Below, piece by piece: positions 40,665-49,393 of a DNA stretch of 64,000 bases. Source of the stretch: Halobacteriovorax vibrionivorans (GTDB taxonomy: Bacteria > Bdellovibrionota > Bacteriovoracia > Bacteriovoracales > Bacteriovoracaceae). Each line of letters opens with the position of its first letter. Positions within the stretch are counted from its first letter, which is position 1. Under the pieces are notes generated by a model, which saw only the letters and a list, made by a program, of their open reading frames with translations, ran no database searches and was not told where the DNA came from. The DNA is taken from contig NZ_QDKL01000002.1 in the NCBI RefSeq assembly GCF_003346865.1, positions 558,001 through 622,000 on the forward strand. The letters run 5' to 3'. The position numbers and the translations under genes are program-made.

Positions 40665-42157
40665 TATGCAGCAAACTTCCTACGTTGATAAAGAACGAGG
40701 GCCACAATCAAAAAGATCAGTGGAAGGATCACAATTGAAAAATAAAAAATCATTTGCTTCTCTATGACTGATACTAGAAGTGGCTTCTCTTTAAAGACCA
40801 CTGAATTCATGGAAGCAAGTTGTCCTTGTCCCGTCATCCAATGATAGAGATTTGATATAAATTTAAAATTTGATTGATAACTAAAGAACTTATTTGAAAT
40901 AAAAGATGTATTTCCAATGGCCATTAGAGCTGGCGCATCTTCACGTGTAATAGCTGCGGCCATATCAATTGGGCCTGCAATATCGGCACTATCTTTTTTA
41001 ACATCACCTGCAATAACTGAGATTAACTTTTGTTCGGCCCAACTCTTAGGAGAAGAACTTGCAAGAGAGTGAAAGTTTTTAACAAAGTCTTTTGCAGCAC
41101 TAACAGAGCTAGCAAGAGGAAGAAAGACGCGCTCTCTAAAATCTTGATTTATATGCAATTTATCAAAGCTTGTAATAATGGGTGCTGTCCCCTTTGAGGA
41201 TTCAAGAGAGTTGGCCGGATCAATAACCACATCGTTATGAATAATTAGGCCATTATCCTCAAAAAACTTTTTAAGATTTGTAAGTTTTTCTCCGCGAAAG
41301 TTTGGCATAAAGGCACCAAAGATGCGTCCACCATTTTCATAATATGAACTAAGCTTTTCAACTTGCTCTTTTGAGAAATCATTAGTTGGCTCAAGAATAG
41401 AAAAGACATTACAAGTTTCAGGTATGGCCTTGGCCTGTAAAAGGTCAATTACATTTAATTTATAAGCTGATTGCTTAAGAACATGAATAAGTCCTGTAAA
41501 GCCATTATCAGTACTATCTTGAAACTTAGGATGATAATTAAAACAAATTGTCGGATCTTCTTTTCGTTGCAGACGAATTAACCCATTAGTAATTCCAAGC
41601 TCAAGAATACGAGTTACAATAACCTTCTTGTCCCCTTTTACAAGAACAATAGAAGGCGAAACTGTCACTCCGTATTGAGCAATCATATCTGGCCTTAGCT
41701 CAGGATCATAATAGCTTGTAACAAGTGAAGTATTTTCATTCTTATACAATTCTAAAAGAGAAAGAATAGCGTTCTTTGATTCTTTATTTGAGAAAACAAC
41801 CATCTCAACTTTTTCATCAAATTTATCAACTGTTTTGACCGTTAAGTCTGATAACGTATTGAGCTTTCTTTGACTTAAGTCCCAAATTCCACCTTTTTTA
41901 AAAACGATAAAATTTAAAACAGCAAGGATGCAAAAGAGTAAGAAAAAGGCGGTAAAATTAGAAAGTAAATTTCTTCCAAAAGTACTCTTAACAAAATTTC
42001 TTATCTCAGTTAAATGAAAGTAAAAAGTTAGAATCGTCATTGCAAGAGCAATGATAAAAGTAGCTCCCACTAAGAAAGCATGCTCAGGAATAACTAAGAA
42101 GAGAAAGCATGCGATTAAATAGAAAACAGCGCAAAGGCTTAGAGTAATTTTTTTCAT
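40664..42157 (-). CDS. GldG-like ABC-transport auxiliary protein
   Basis: 497 residues with three N-terminal membrane helices region (ITLSLCAVFYLIACFLFLVIP, AFLVGATFIIALAMTILTFYF, LLSNFTAFFLLFCILAVLNFIVF) and a large periplasmic domain with SDLTVKTVDKFDEKVEMVVFSN and YENGGRIFGAFMPNF, the ABC_transp_aux/GldG pattern. A last helix near the C-terminus (MIFYFSIVILPLIFLIVALVLY). It partners the permease and ATPase genes, whose ends overlap it by 4 bp each. Confidence 0.8.
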   Translation of the reverse strand: MKKITLSLCAVFYLIACFLFLVIPEHAFLVGATFIIALAMTILTFYFHLTEIRNFVKSTFGRNLLSNFTAFFLLFCILAVLNFIVFKKGGIWDLSQRKLNTLSDLTVKTVDKFDEKVEMVVFSNKESKNAILSLLELYKNENTSLVTSYYDPELRPDMIAQYGVTVSPSIVLVKGDKKVIVTRILELGITNGLIRLQRKEDPTICFNYHPKFQDSTDNGFTGLIHVLKQSAYKLNVIDLLQAKAIPETCNVFSILEPTNDFSKEQVEKLSSYYENGGRIFGAFMPNFRGEKLTNLKKFFEDNGLIIHNDVVIDPANSLESSKGTAPIITSFDKLHINQDFRERVFLPLASSVSAAKDFVKNFHSLASSSPKSWAEQKLISVIAGDVKKDSADIAGPIDMAAAITREDAPALMAIGNTSFISNKFFSYQSNFKFISNLYHWMTGQGQLASMNSVVFKEKPLLVSVIEKQMIFYFSIVILPLIFLIVALVLYQRRKFAA

Positions 42158-42912
42158 TTTCTAACCCCCATATTGCGAATGCCCACAAAACTAAAGAAGC
42201 CAATAAATGAAGCTAAGTAAAGTAGATCAAAGCTTGTTATTGCCCCACGTGAGAAATAGAAAATATGAGAACTAAAACTGAAGTATCTCATAATGGCCTG
42301 AACCATCTCATTTTGAATAACATTTGAGCTGGCATAGACAATAAGAAATGAAAATAGCGCCCCAAAAGATAGAACAATAGAAGCAATATATGAGCGACTT
42401 AATAATGAAGCATTAAGACCGATGGCCAAGTAGCACATTCCCAGCCCATAGATTCCAATCATATTTGTAAATAATATTGCAAAGTCATCAAACCCCTTTG
42501 GTGCTAGAAATAGCGGGATAATGAAGATTGGCAAAGTAATGAAAACAAGCTTAGTAAGGGCACTTAAGTACTTTGCAAAAAAGATCGACTCATCACTTAA
42601 GTTTGAAAGCTTTAAAAGAGAGAAAGTATTCTCTCTCTTTTCTTTAACAAAGGCACCCATTGTAATCATAGGAGCAAAGAAAAGTAGAATAAAATTTAGC
42701 GCCGAAAATGTTGGTGCAATAACAAAGTCCACGACAGTCTTATTTGTTAACTGTGGTGCCATTTGTAAATTATTATAGAAAATTGCAGACATTATAAAGT
42801 TTGAGATGGCCGCAAAGATATAAATAATTGGAGATGAAAAACTCTCCACAACTTCTTTCTTATAGACAATTGAAATTCCTCTTAGGAGCGGTATTGTTTT
42901 TTTCAAACTCAT
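42154..42912 (-). CDS. ABC-2 type permease, GldF-like
   Basis: 252 residues with six hydrophobic helices and an N-terminal amphipathic helix. FFAPMITMGAFVKEKRENTF in the first third is the typical ABC-2 coupling loop. It forms the membrane channel with the ATPase at 42909 and GldG-like protein. The gene overlaps both neighbours by 4 bp, a tight operon. In gliding bacteria such systems are needed for motility. Confidence 0.85.
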   Translation of the reverse strand: MSLKKTIPLLRGISIVYKKEVVESFSSPIIYIFAAISNFIMSAIFYNNLQMAPQLTNKTVVDFVIAPTFSALNFILLFFAPMITMGAFVKEKRENTFSLLKLSNLSDESIFFAKYLSALTKLVFITLPIFIIPLFLAPKGFDDFAILFTNMIGIYGLGMCYLAIGLNASLLSRSYIASIVLSFGALFSFLIVYASSNVIQNEMVQAIMRYFSFSSHIFYFSRGAITSFDLLYLASFIGFFSFVGIRNMGVRK

Positions 42913-43835
42913 GCCTTCCCTCCTGGCTTTGCCGTTAGCTTCTTAAAGATATCCTCAAGGCCAACTTTCTTATTCTGCTGTGAAAGAATAGATAGATCAT
43001 TTTGTGCAAAGTATTTCGAAAGAATGACTCGTAAGTCCCCATCTGACTTTTCTTTAGAACTCTCTTTAGAAAAAGTATAAATATCACCAGATACTGTGAA
43101 ATTAACACCAAGCTCTTTTAGCCCATTAAGCTTACTTGTATCAATATTTTCAAATTCAACTTCTACCTCTTGTTTAATCTCAAGAGTTTTTTCAATTTCA
43201 TCAATTGGTCCATGAGCAATAATATGTCCCTCATTTAAGATGGCGATATCATCACAAATTGAAGCCAGATCACTTAATTGGTGAGAAGAAATAAATATTG
43301 TGTGATCTTTAGAGAGATCTTTAATCACTTCTTTAATTTGAATAATCGCATTTGGATCAAGGCCAACTAATGGCTCATCTAAAACAAGAAGTTTTGGGTT
43401 ATGACAGATTGCTGCTGCAATCCCTACTTTTTGTTTATATCCCTTTGATAGATTTTCAATTCGCTGGTGAGAAACATCAGAGAGTCCACATTTTTCGATA
43501 ATCTCTTGAATTGAATAAGCATTCTGAGATGTTGCGTAAATCTCTTGAACAAACTTTAAAAACGGAGCAACTGTCATGTGACGATACAGCGATGGTTCCT
43601 CAGGTAAATAACCAATTGTTAGGTCTTCACTTTTTATTAACTCACCTGCTGTATATTCTTGCTCTTCTAAGATTATCTTCATCAGGGTCGACTTTCCTGC
43701 ACCATTTGGTCCTAAAAAGCCTAAAACCCCTTGGCGACCGATAGTTAGGTCCACGCCTTTAAGGACTTCCTTGCCAGGAAATGTCTTTCTAATGGCCGAC
43801 AATTTCACCAGGCTATTATCCATTCCTTGATCCAC
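42909..43835 (-). CDS. ABC transporter ATPase, GldA-like
   Basis: 308 residues; start taken at the GTG at 43833-43835, which has AAGGAT 8 nt before, rather than the ATG four codons later, whose AAGGA is directly adjacent. Walker A GPNGAGKST, Q-loop GYLPEEPSLY, signature LSKGYKQK, Walker B LLVLDEPLVGLDP and H-loop SSHQ are complete. The C-terminal domain (EVEFENIDTSKLN) is of the DUF4162-type. It drives the permease at 42154. Confidence 0.9.
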   Translation of the reverse strand: MDQGMDNSLVKLSAIRKTFPGKEVLKGVDLTIGRQGVLGFLGPNGAGKSTLMKIILEEQEYTAGELIKSEDLTIGYLPEEPSLYRHMTVAPFLKFVQEIYATSQNAYSIQEIIEKCGLSDVSHQRIENLSKGYKQKVGIAAAICHNPKLLVLDEPLVGLDPNAIIQIKEVIKDLSKDHTIFISSHQLSDLASICDDIAILNEGHIIAHGPIDEIEKTLEIKQEVEVEFENIDTSKLNGLKELGVNFTVSGDIYTFSKESSKEKSDGDLRVILSKYFAQNDLSILSQQNKKVGLEDIFKKLTAKPGGKA

Positions 43836-43973
43836 AGTAAAAATCCTTCTTTAAACCTTCATTTTTTAAAAGCTTCTTTAAAATCCTAACAAAAAATGAA
43901 ACAATAAGAAAAGTCTTAAAATTTAATCATCAAACCTTTGAGAAGGTTTGCGAATCTTCCGATTAGGAAATAT

Positions 43974-44960
43974 ATGACCAAGAATGTAGAGCGTTTCAAA
44001 AACTTAGTTGAAAAAGCAAATAATATTGTTATCACAACTCACATCTTTCCAGATGCCGATGGTATTGGAAGTGAGATTGCCTTATGTATGGCCCTTAGAA
44101 AACTCGGAAAGAATGCCATATGTATTAACGAGGAAAAGTTATTTGATCGCTATCGCTACCTTGATCCAGATGGGGTTATTTCAAATTACGAAGATTCAAA
44201 AGATCATTTTAAAAAAATAGATTTATTCATTGTAACTGATACCAATGCACTTCCTCGTATTGGTAAGAATGTTCAAGAACTAGTTTTAAAGTCTAGTGAG
44301 CTACTCTTTATTGATCACCACCCTTGCCCAAAAGAGCTTGCAGCAATTCACTGTGTGGACTCAACCAAAGCAGCAACAGGTGAATTAGTAGGAGAATTAA
44401 TTGAGGCCCTTGGTGTTAAGTTTGATGAGAAGATGGCCTTGGCCCTTTATACTTCAATTATTATCGATACCAGCTCATTTCGTTACCCAACAGTAACGGC
44501 CAATACACACAAGATTGCTTCAAAATTATTAGATACAGGTATTTCTCCTCCACAAGCTTTTAATCAAATCAACGGGATTAAACAAGTTGAGTATATTAAG
44601 CTTTTAGGCCAAGTACTCTCTTCTTGCCAACTAAGTAAGAGCGGACTTGTTGCATGGATTTCCATGACTGAAAATGATATTGAAAATCATAATTGTGAAG
44701 CAGAAGATACACATGGTTTCATTAATCACCTTTTAATTCTTGAAGGGATTGAAGTGGCCTGTATGTTTCGTGAAATTGACGACAAAGTTAAAATCTCATT
44801 TCGAAGTGTAAATCAAACTGTTGATGTTGGAATCATTGCTCAAGCACTTGGTGGCGGCGGTCACAATCACTCAGCAGCAACGATTATTGATGGAACACTA
44901 GAGAAGACGATTCCAGAAGTAATTCAAAAAATTGATTTAATGATTGAATCAGAAGACTAA
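43974..44960 (+). CDS. DHH/DHHA1 phosphoesterase, NrnA-like
   Basis: 328 residues from the ATG at 43974 (AGGA site). VITTHIFPDADGIGSE gives the DxD of motif I, VTDTN and FIDHHP motifs II and III (DHH), IIIDTSSFRYP motif IV, and GGGGHNHSAA the DHHA1 nucleotide/RNA-binding motif. NrnA-like enzymes degrade short oligoribonucleotides (nanoRNA), pAp or cyclic dinucleotides. Divergent from the ABC operon. A hairpin CAAACCTT..AAGGTTTG (43931-43950) lies just before. Confidence 0.88.
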   Translation: MTKNVERFKNLVEKANNIVITTHIFPDADGIGSEIALCMALRKLGKNAICINEEKLFDRYRYLDPDGVISNYEDSKDHFKKIDLFIVTDTNALPRIGKNVQELVLKSSELLFIDHHPCPKELAAIHCVDSTKAATGELVGELIEALGVKFDEKMALALYTSIIIDTSSFRYPTVTANTHKIASKLLDTGISPPQAFNQINGIKQVEYIKLLGQVLSSCQLSKSGLVAWISMTENDIENHNCEAEDTHGFINHLLILEGIEVACMFREIDDKVKISFRSVNQTVDVGIIAQALGGGGHNHSAATIIDGTLEKTIPEVIQKIDLMIESED

Positions 44961-44971
44961 GCGTTTAGTGC

Positions 44972-45415
44972 TTATTGATCTTTAAGGATTTTTCCCAGAA
45001 CTTCTCTTTCTTTTGCAGAAAAGTTAAATGCACCGGCAGTTAAAGCATCTTTTAATTTTTCCTTAGTACCAGGATCTTTTGGATCATTCTTTTTTACATC
45101 ACCAAAAGGCTCCCCTTCAGGAGTAACTTCAACTTTTGCAGTTGTCGCCTCTTTTAAAGCTTGCGCTTTCTTCTTTGCTGAAGCTGCATCAAGCTTAGTT
45201 TGGAAGGCCTGCTCTTTTTCTAATTTATGATTCTTAATTTTAGCGTGTATCTGACTACGACTAAGATCATTTGGCTTAGGTCTTCTAACAATCTTTGCCC
45301 CATTAGAATTAGGCATCGGTGAAAATGAAGAAGTCGAACTATCTGTTGCATAGTCTCTTCTTGCTTTCTTAGCTTGGTTAGCTGGTAAATGTGGTCGATC
45401 TGCTAATAATCTCAC
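44972..45415 (-). CDS. Small basic protein of unknown function
   Basis: 147 residues from a GTG start with no clear ribosome site. The N-terminal half is basic and Ser/Asn-rich; residues ~55-95 helical with AFQTKLDAASAKKKAQALKEA. The end AGAFNFSAKEREVLGKILKDQ is compact and resembles the last helix of some flagellar chaperone or anti-sigma proteins, but this is a weak likeness. It is convergent with the nrnA-like gene. Confidence 0.5.
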   Translation of the reverse strand: MRLLADRPHLPANQAKKARRDYATDSSTSSFSPMPNSNGAKIVRRPKPNDLSRSQIHAKIKNHKLEKEQAFQTKLDAASAKKKAQALKEATTAKVEVTPEGEPFGDVKKNDPKDPGTKEKLKDALTAGAFNFSAKEREVLGKILKDQ

Positions 45416-45854
45416 AATTTCATTGTACAGAAGTCCTTAACTCTTTTTTAGGTGGAAAAAAGCACGACTCTGTTTTTAGATGTACTTTCAGTAACTTATA
45501 ATGCCGGTGCCTAAATTTGTCGGCAAAATTCGCCTTGCTCCACCTCAACAAGCTCCATAGTGAATAAGGCCAAAAAAAATTCAACGAGTCCTCACTAAAC
45601 AACTGAAATTACTGAAACATTTTTCAAAAAATTTACATTTTTTTTGAATTTCGTTAATCGAGGTACACATCATGTTGTTTAAATTCTTGAATTCTTCATA
45701 ATGGCTTTTATCGAAATAAATCGAAGAGAGAACGATTTGTGGTCTTTGTCGTACGTCAGTTGAGTTCAATAAGTTGTAAAAGAGCACAAGCCTTCAAAGA
45801 GACTTCTATTAAAAAGGGAAATCAAAATCTAATAGAAAGTCATTTGAGGTAATT
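45416..45854. promoter_or_regulatory. AT-rich upstream region of the lipoprotein gene
   Basis: About 440 bases with no convincing frame. Just before the ribosome site a stem forms from GACTTCTATTA (45810-45820) and TAATAGAAAGTC (45832-45843) with an 11-nt loop; the GAGG ribosome site follows. It may tune translation of the abundant-looking lipoprotein gene at 45855. Confidence 0.4.
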
Positions 45855-46508
45855 ATGAAAAATTCACTAGTATTTAAGCAGTCAAAACTTTTAATCACTT
45901 CTGCACTTGTTACCCTGTCGCTACTAACGACGTCATGTGGTTCAGGGGACAGTTCAAAGAACTTGGACATTCCAGGTGTTGATGGACCGACAGTAGTTTT
46001 ACTTCAGGATGATATCCTAATTGATATCGTTTTAGAAAATGTGCAAGTTGAGGGTGGAGCAAGATTCAACATCCCTAACTACACAAACTCTTACGTTGAG
46101 ATCGCTCCAGATCTTCAGTCAAACGGAACGCTTCTAGCATTCTCTGTTTCACTTGATGATATTTTTGGTGGAAAAGCTGATCGTCTAGATCCACTTACTC
46201 TACCAGGTGGACGTGCTATCCCAGGTGTTTCTGGTGGTGCTCTTCCAGCAGTAGCTTTCTCAGTACCAAGTATTAAGAACATCGCTTTCTACATTGGGCC
46301 ACAAATCTTTGGTGTTTGGGTTCCAGTAAATGGTCTTAATATGTCAGGTGCAATGCTTACAACTCGTTTCTACACGGATAGTAAGAGAGTTGGTAACCTT
46401 TCACTTGTTGGTGAAGATGCAAACGGAGAAAACGGTGGTTTCTTCCTAGCACTAACAGTTTCTCGTTCAGAGGAAAGATACCTAGAAAGAATGGCCGATC
46501 GTTACTAA
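45855..46508 (+). CDS. Lipoprotein of unknown function, paralogue A
   Basis: 217 residues; lipobox TTSCG at about residue 28. The mature part has IPGVDGPTVVLLQDDILIDIVLENVQVEGGARFNIP and LDDIFGGKADRLDPLTLPGGRAIPGVSGGALPAVAFS, then GPQIFGVWVPVNGL. It is about half identical to the next gene (46651), a tandem duplication. Beta-rich, no known domain. A terminator follows. Such paired lipoproteins are typical of envelope proteins that vary between predators. Confidence 0.65.
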   Translation: MKNSLVFKQSKLLITSALVTLSLLTTSCGSGDSSKNLDIPGVDGPTVVLLQDDILIDIVLENVQVEGGARFNIPNYTNSYVEIAPDLQSNGTLLAFSVSLDDIFGGKADRLDPLTLPGGRAIPGVSGGALPAVAFSVPSIKNIAFYIGPQIFGVWVPVNGLNMSGAMLTTRFYTDSKRVGNLSLVGEDANGENGGFFLALTVSRSEERYLERMADRY

Positions 46509-46542
46509 TAGTCGACCAAAACGATTCACATAGTAAAAAATG

Positions 46543-46567
46543 CCCCCAGGTAACTGGGGGTTATTTT
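46543..46567 (+). terminator. Rho-independent terminator after paralogue A
   Basis: CCCCCAG / CTGGGGG with a GTAA-type loop, followed by TTATTTTTTT. Placed 34 bp after the stop of the first lipoprotein gene. Confidence 0.85.
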
Positions 46568-46650
46568 TTTCCCAAAAAAAATTAAGAACTACTTCACTTT
46601 TGTCGATAGAAAGGCATATGAGAGAAATTTTCCAAAAGTGAGGTATCGAT

Positions 46651-47283
46651 ATGGAAATCACATTAAGAAAAAGACTACTGACAGTCTTAGCACTACTAAG
46701 CTTCTCTTTCTTCTCTGTTTCATGTGGAGAAGGAAACGTTGAGATCCCAGGAGTTGATGGGCCAAACGTTAACCTACTAGAAGACAATGTTATTGTTTCA
46801 ATGGTTTTAGAAGATGTATCTATTGTTGCTGGAGCAACTTACAAAGTTCCAAAATACAAGAAATCATTTATCGGACTTAACCCTAACCTAGAAGGTCCAG
46901 GTTCAGTTCTAACTTTTACAGTATCACTAGATGATATTTTCTCATCAGATGTAAAGCGTCTTGATCCAAAGACTCTTCCTGGTGGACGTATGATTCCTGG
47001 TGTAGCAGCTGGTGCTCTTCCAGCAGTAGCATTTACTGTAGAAAAAATTAAGAATATGGCATTCTACGTTGGGCCAAAAGTTTTTGGTATTTGGGTACCA
47101 CTACATAACTTCAACCTATACGGATTTGCTTGGACTAAGTCTTTTAAAGCTGGTGACAAAAGAGTTGGAAATATCTCTCTATTTGGACAAGATGAAAACG
47201 GTGAAAATGCTGGTTTCTTCCTAGCTCTATCAGTTAAGTCTGCATACGAGAAGAGACTGAAAAGACTTTCTAGAAAGCACTAG
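46651..47283 (+). CDS. Lipoprotein of unknown function, paralogue B
   Basis: 210 residues; lipobox VSCG at about residue 25. EIPGVDGPNVNLLEDNVIVSMVLEDVSIVAGATYKVP, TLPGGRMIPGVAAGALPAVAFTV, GPKVFGIWVPLHNF and GQDENGENAGFFLALSV match paralogue A closely. A stem-loop with TTTT (47363-47386) lies downstream but inside the first structured element. Function unknown. Confidence 0.65.
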   Translation: MEITLRKRLLTVLALLSFSFFSVSCGEGNVEIPGVDGPNVNLLEDNVIVSMVLEDVSIVAGATYKVPKYKKSFIGLNPNLEGPGSVLTFTVSLDDIFSSDVKRLDPKTLPGGRMIPGVAAGALPAVAFTVEKIKNMAFYVGPKVFGIWVPLHNFNLYGFAWTKSFKAGDKRVGNISLFGQDENGENAGFFLALSVKSAYEKRLKRLSRKH

Positions 47284-47493
47284 CCGCGGCATTGATTGCC
47301 CAAAGGCAATCTATGGGACGCGGTGCTAGGCCACTAGACTTTAGCTAAAAAATTATTTCAACAAGCCGGGTTCAAGCCCGGCTTTTATGTTCAGGATGAA
47401 CGGTATGTCCACGAAGGCAGGAGCCGAGAGTGGACTGTTGTCTCAAGGCCAATGGGAAAGCCTAAGCGACAATTTTACGAAGTAAAATTAAGC
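47284..47493 (+). ncRNA. Structured repetitive RNA-like element, copy 1
   Basis: Begins with CCGCGGCAT, then the hairpin GATTGCC-CAAA-GGCAATC, then GCGGTGCTAGG and CTTTAGCT. A strong hairpin AAGCCGGG..CCCGGCTT follows at 47363-47384. It ends with 40 bases (47454-47493) identical to copy 2, including the hairpin AATTTTAC-GAA-GTAAAATT. Same blocks as copy 2 in the same order but with different stem sequences and a longer middle. Family not identified. Confidence 0.5.
47365..47386 (+). terminator. Hairpin with TTTT after paralogue B
   Basis: GCCGGG and CCCGGC around TTCAAG, followed by TTTT. It may terminate the lipoprotein gene at 46651, or be an internal stem of structured element 1. Confidence 0.5.
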
Positions 47494-47496
47494 AAT

Positions 47497-47715
47497 TAAG
47501 GTACGTCGTTACTTTTGGCACTTCCAATAAGTTAGGTGCCATTACTCTCCTCAAAACATTGATTTAAACAAACTATATCAGTATCTGCTAATTGATAATA
47601 AACGACCTTATTAGGATGAACTAAAAATGTAGTATCTTAGGTGATCATAAATCTATTATTGGGGATATTTTGATGTGTAAACTATTGAAAATGCCAAAAG
47701 TAACGACGTACCTTA
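47497..47715. mobile_element. Miniature inverted-repeat element (MITE), 219 bp
   Basis: The first 24 and the last 24 bases are perfect inverted repeats starting TAAGGTACGTCGTTACTTT, and pairing continues imperfectly inward for about nine more. No transposase inside; only a short frame (MCKLLKM...) is open. ATT or similar short duplications may flank it. It separates structured element 1 from the next block. Confidence 0.8.
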
Positions 47716-47720
47716 TTCTG

Positions 47721-47742
47721 AATCAGTAACCCAGATCTTCCA
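47721..47742. repeat. Direct repeat flanking structured element 2 (left copy)
   Basis: 22 bases identical to 47912-47933, the end of the gene at 47904. Read on the minus strand it encodes WKIWVTD, followed by SE and a stop, where the gene itself has LE and a stop. So it is a duplicate of the gene's 3' end beside element 2. Confidence 0.85.
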
Positions 47743-47747
47743 AACAT

Positions 47748-47901
47748 CCGCGGCATCTTAGCGAAGCTAAGATATGAAGCGGTGTTAGCTCCCCTACACT
47801 TTAGCTAGAAAATTTTTCGAGAGGAGTGCATTTATGCACGACGGTTCGACTCAGGAGCACAGGGAAAGCCTAAGCGACAATTTTACGAAGTAAAATTAAG
47901 C
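47748..47901 (+). ncRNA. Structured repetitive RNA-like element, copy 2
   Basis: Same layout as 47284-47493: CCGCGGCAT, hairpin CTTAGC-GAA-GCTAAG (the stem sequence differs but pairing is kept), GCGGTGTTAG, CTTTAGCTAGAAAATT, hairpin GTGCAT..ATGCAC and the 40-base shared end at 47862-47901. Kept pairing with changed bases argues for a folded RNA. It is flanked on both sides by a 22-bp direct repeat. Confidence 0.5.
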
Positions 47902-47903
47902 GA

Positions 47904-49388
47904 CTACTCTAAATCAGTAACCCAGATCTTCCACTTAAACCCAGTGTCCTTATTATTATCTAATTTAATCTTCACTGGACGACTCTTATTTTCTAGATCA
48001 TTAATAACATAGAAGTCATTACTAAGAATTCCCGTCATATTGTAAAGACCCTGATGAAGATTATAATCAATAAGATATTTAATAAAAGTTAAACTCATTG
48101 GCGCCGCTACTGAACCAAGGTTATCAACCCTTTTCATCTTTGATAGCTGCTTGCGAGTTTGAAAGCTTCTTAAAGACCCATTAAACTTTTCAAGCGTCTT
48201 CTTTGAGAACTTATAATCAGTTTTAAAGCTCGTCATATCAACAACTGTTTTTTCTTTTGATTTCTCAAAGTTTCTAAGGGCCTTTTCAAAAGCAGAGACC
48301 TTCTCCACTGGCTTAGGCTCTGGCTTCTTTGGTTGAGGCTTTGGTTTTCTGATAATTTTAATGCTTTTAATATCAACTGTTTTAACCGGCTCAGGCTTTT
48401 TCTCTTCGACCTTTTTTACCTTCTTAACTGGCTCAGGCTTCTTTTGTTCAACAAGAGTTATTCCCTGATCATCAAATTCTTTTAAAGCACCAAACCAAAA
48501 GACCTTAAGCTCACCCTTTGAAGTAAGGGCCGTCTTAATAATCCTCTTACTCTTATCATCAATCTCTTCCATGTCTTTGGCCATTTCTTCATAGCGAGTG
48601 AAACAGGCTTGCCCCTTCCCACTGCGATTAAGAATTTTAAAGGCTGATGACTTAAGAATCTCATTTCGAATCTCTTTAATCTGTGCAGCTGCCATGTATT
48701 CATCATTTTCACTACAAAGACTTTGAATTTCATTTTTGGCAAATTGACATGCTTTTATAAGATGACTCTTCTCATCTCCACCGAAATCTAATCTAAGAAT
48801 CTTTACAAGATCAGGATGGTAAGTTTCAAGACTAAATCTTCGATCAGTCTTAAGCTTGATTGGATATTTCCCCCAGTCTACGATATCTGGAAAGAAGTCT
48901 GAAACACGCCCAATAAAGAGCTTCATATCTTTTGACTTAGGCTTACACTGCTTAAAAATTGTTTCGTAATCAATCTGGCAGCTCTTCTCATCACCATATT
49001 GATATAGGGCGATACTTGTTTGTCGATAAAACTCGTAAAGACTAGCAATTGAAGTTAAGCGAATTAAGTAGCGCATATAGGCCAAATTCTCTTTAAGTTC
49101 ATACTTAGAGCAAGAGAAGTTTGGATAGATATAGCGATTAAAGTCTTGTGAGAGATCCGTTAATTCTGGAACGAGAAGTACATCAAAGTAATTACGTCCA
49201 GTGTATTCATCATAGAACTCTTGTTTTTCATTTTGATGATCGATAATCAATCTTGGATCAAGTGGCCCATCATAATGCTCAAAGTCCCACTCACCTTTAA
49301 CTCCATCTTCCTGTACAAGTGAAAGCGCACTTGTGGGATGAAGAATAAGGATGAGTAAAAATAGTTGTAAGTATTTAAAAATAAACAT
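47904..49388 (-). CDS. Periplasmic protein with KPEP-rich linker, near TRAP genes
   Basis: 494 residues from the ATG at 49386-49388; signal peptide to LSL-VQE. Residues ~50-260 are helical with cysteines (FSCSKYELK, KSCQIDY, CKPKSKD, KACQFAKNEIQSLCSE). Then a linker of KPEPVKKVKKVEEKKPEP-type repeats and a small C-terminal domain (TFIKYLIDYNLH, TDLE end). It follows the DctM gene by 5 bp, so likely co-transcribed with the TRAP operon. Family not recognised. Confidence 0.6.
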   Translation of the reverse strand: MFIFKYLQLFLLILILHPTSALSLVQEDGVKGEWDFEHYDGPLDPRLIIDHQNEKQEFYDEYTGRNYFDVLLVPELTDLSQDFNRYIYPNFSCSKYELKENLAYMRYLIRLTSIASLYEFYRQTSIALYQYGDEKSCQIDYETIFKQCKPKSKDMKLFIGRVSDFFPDIVDWGKYPIKLKTDRRFSLETYHPDLVKILRLDFGGDEKSHLIKACQFAKNEIQSLCSENDEYMAAAQIKEIRNEILKSSAFKILNRSGKGQACFTRYEEMAKDMEEIDDKSKRIIKTALTSKGELKVFWFGALKEFDDQGITLVEQKKPEPVKKVKKVEEKKPEPVKTVDIKSIKIIRKPKPQPKKPEPKPVEKVSAFEKALRNFEKSKEKTVVDMTSFKTDYKFSKKTLEKFNGSLRSFQTRKQLSKMKRVDNLGSVAAPMSLTFIKYLIDYNLHQGLYNMTGILSNDFYVINDLENKSRPVKIKLDNNKDTGFKWKIWVTDLE

Positions 49389-49393
49389 CCTCT

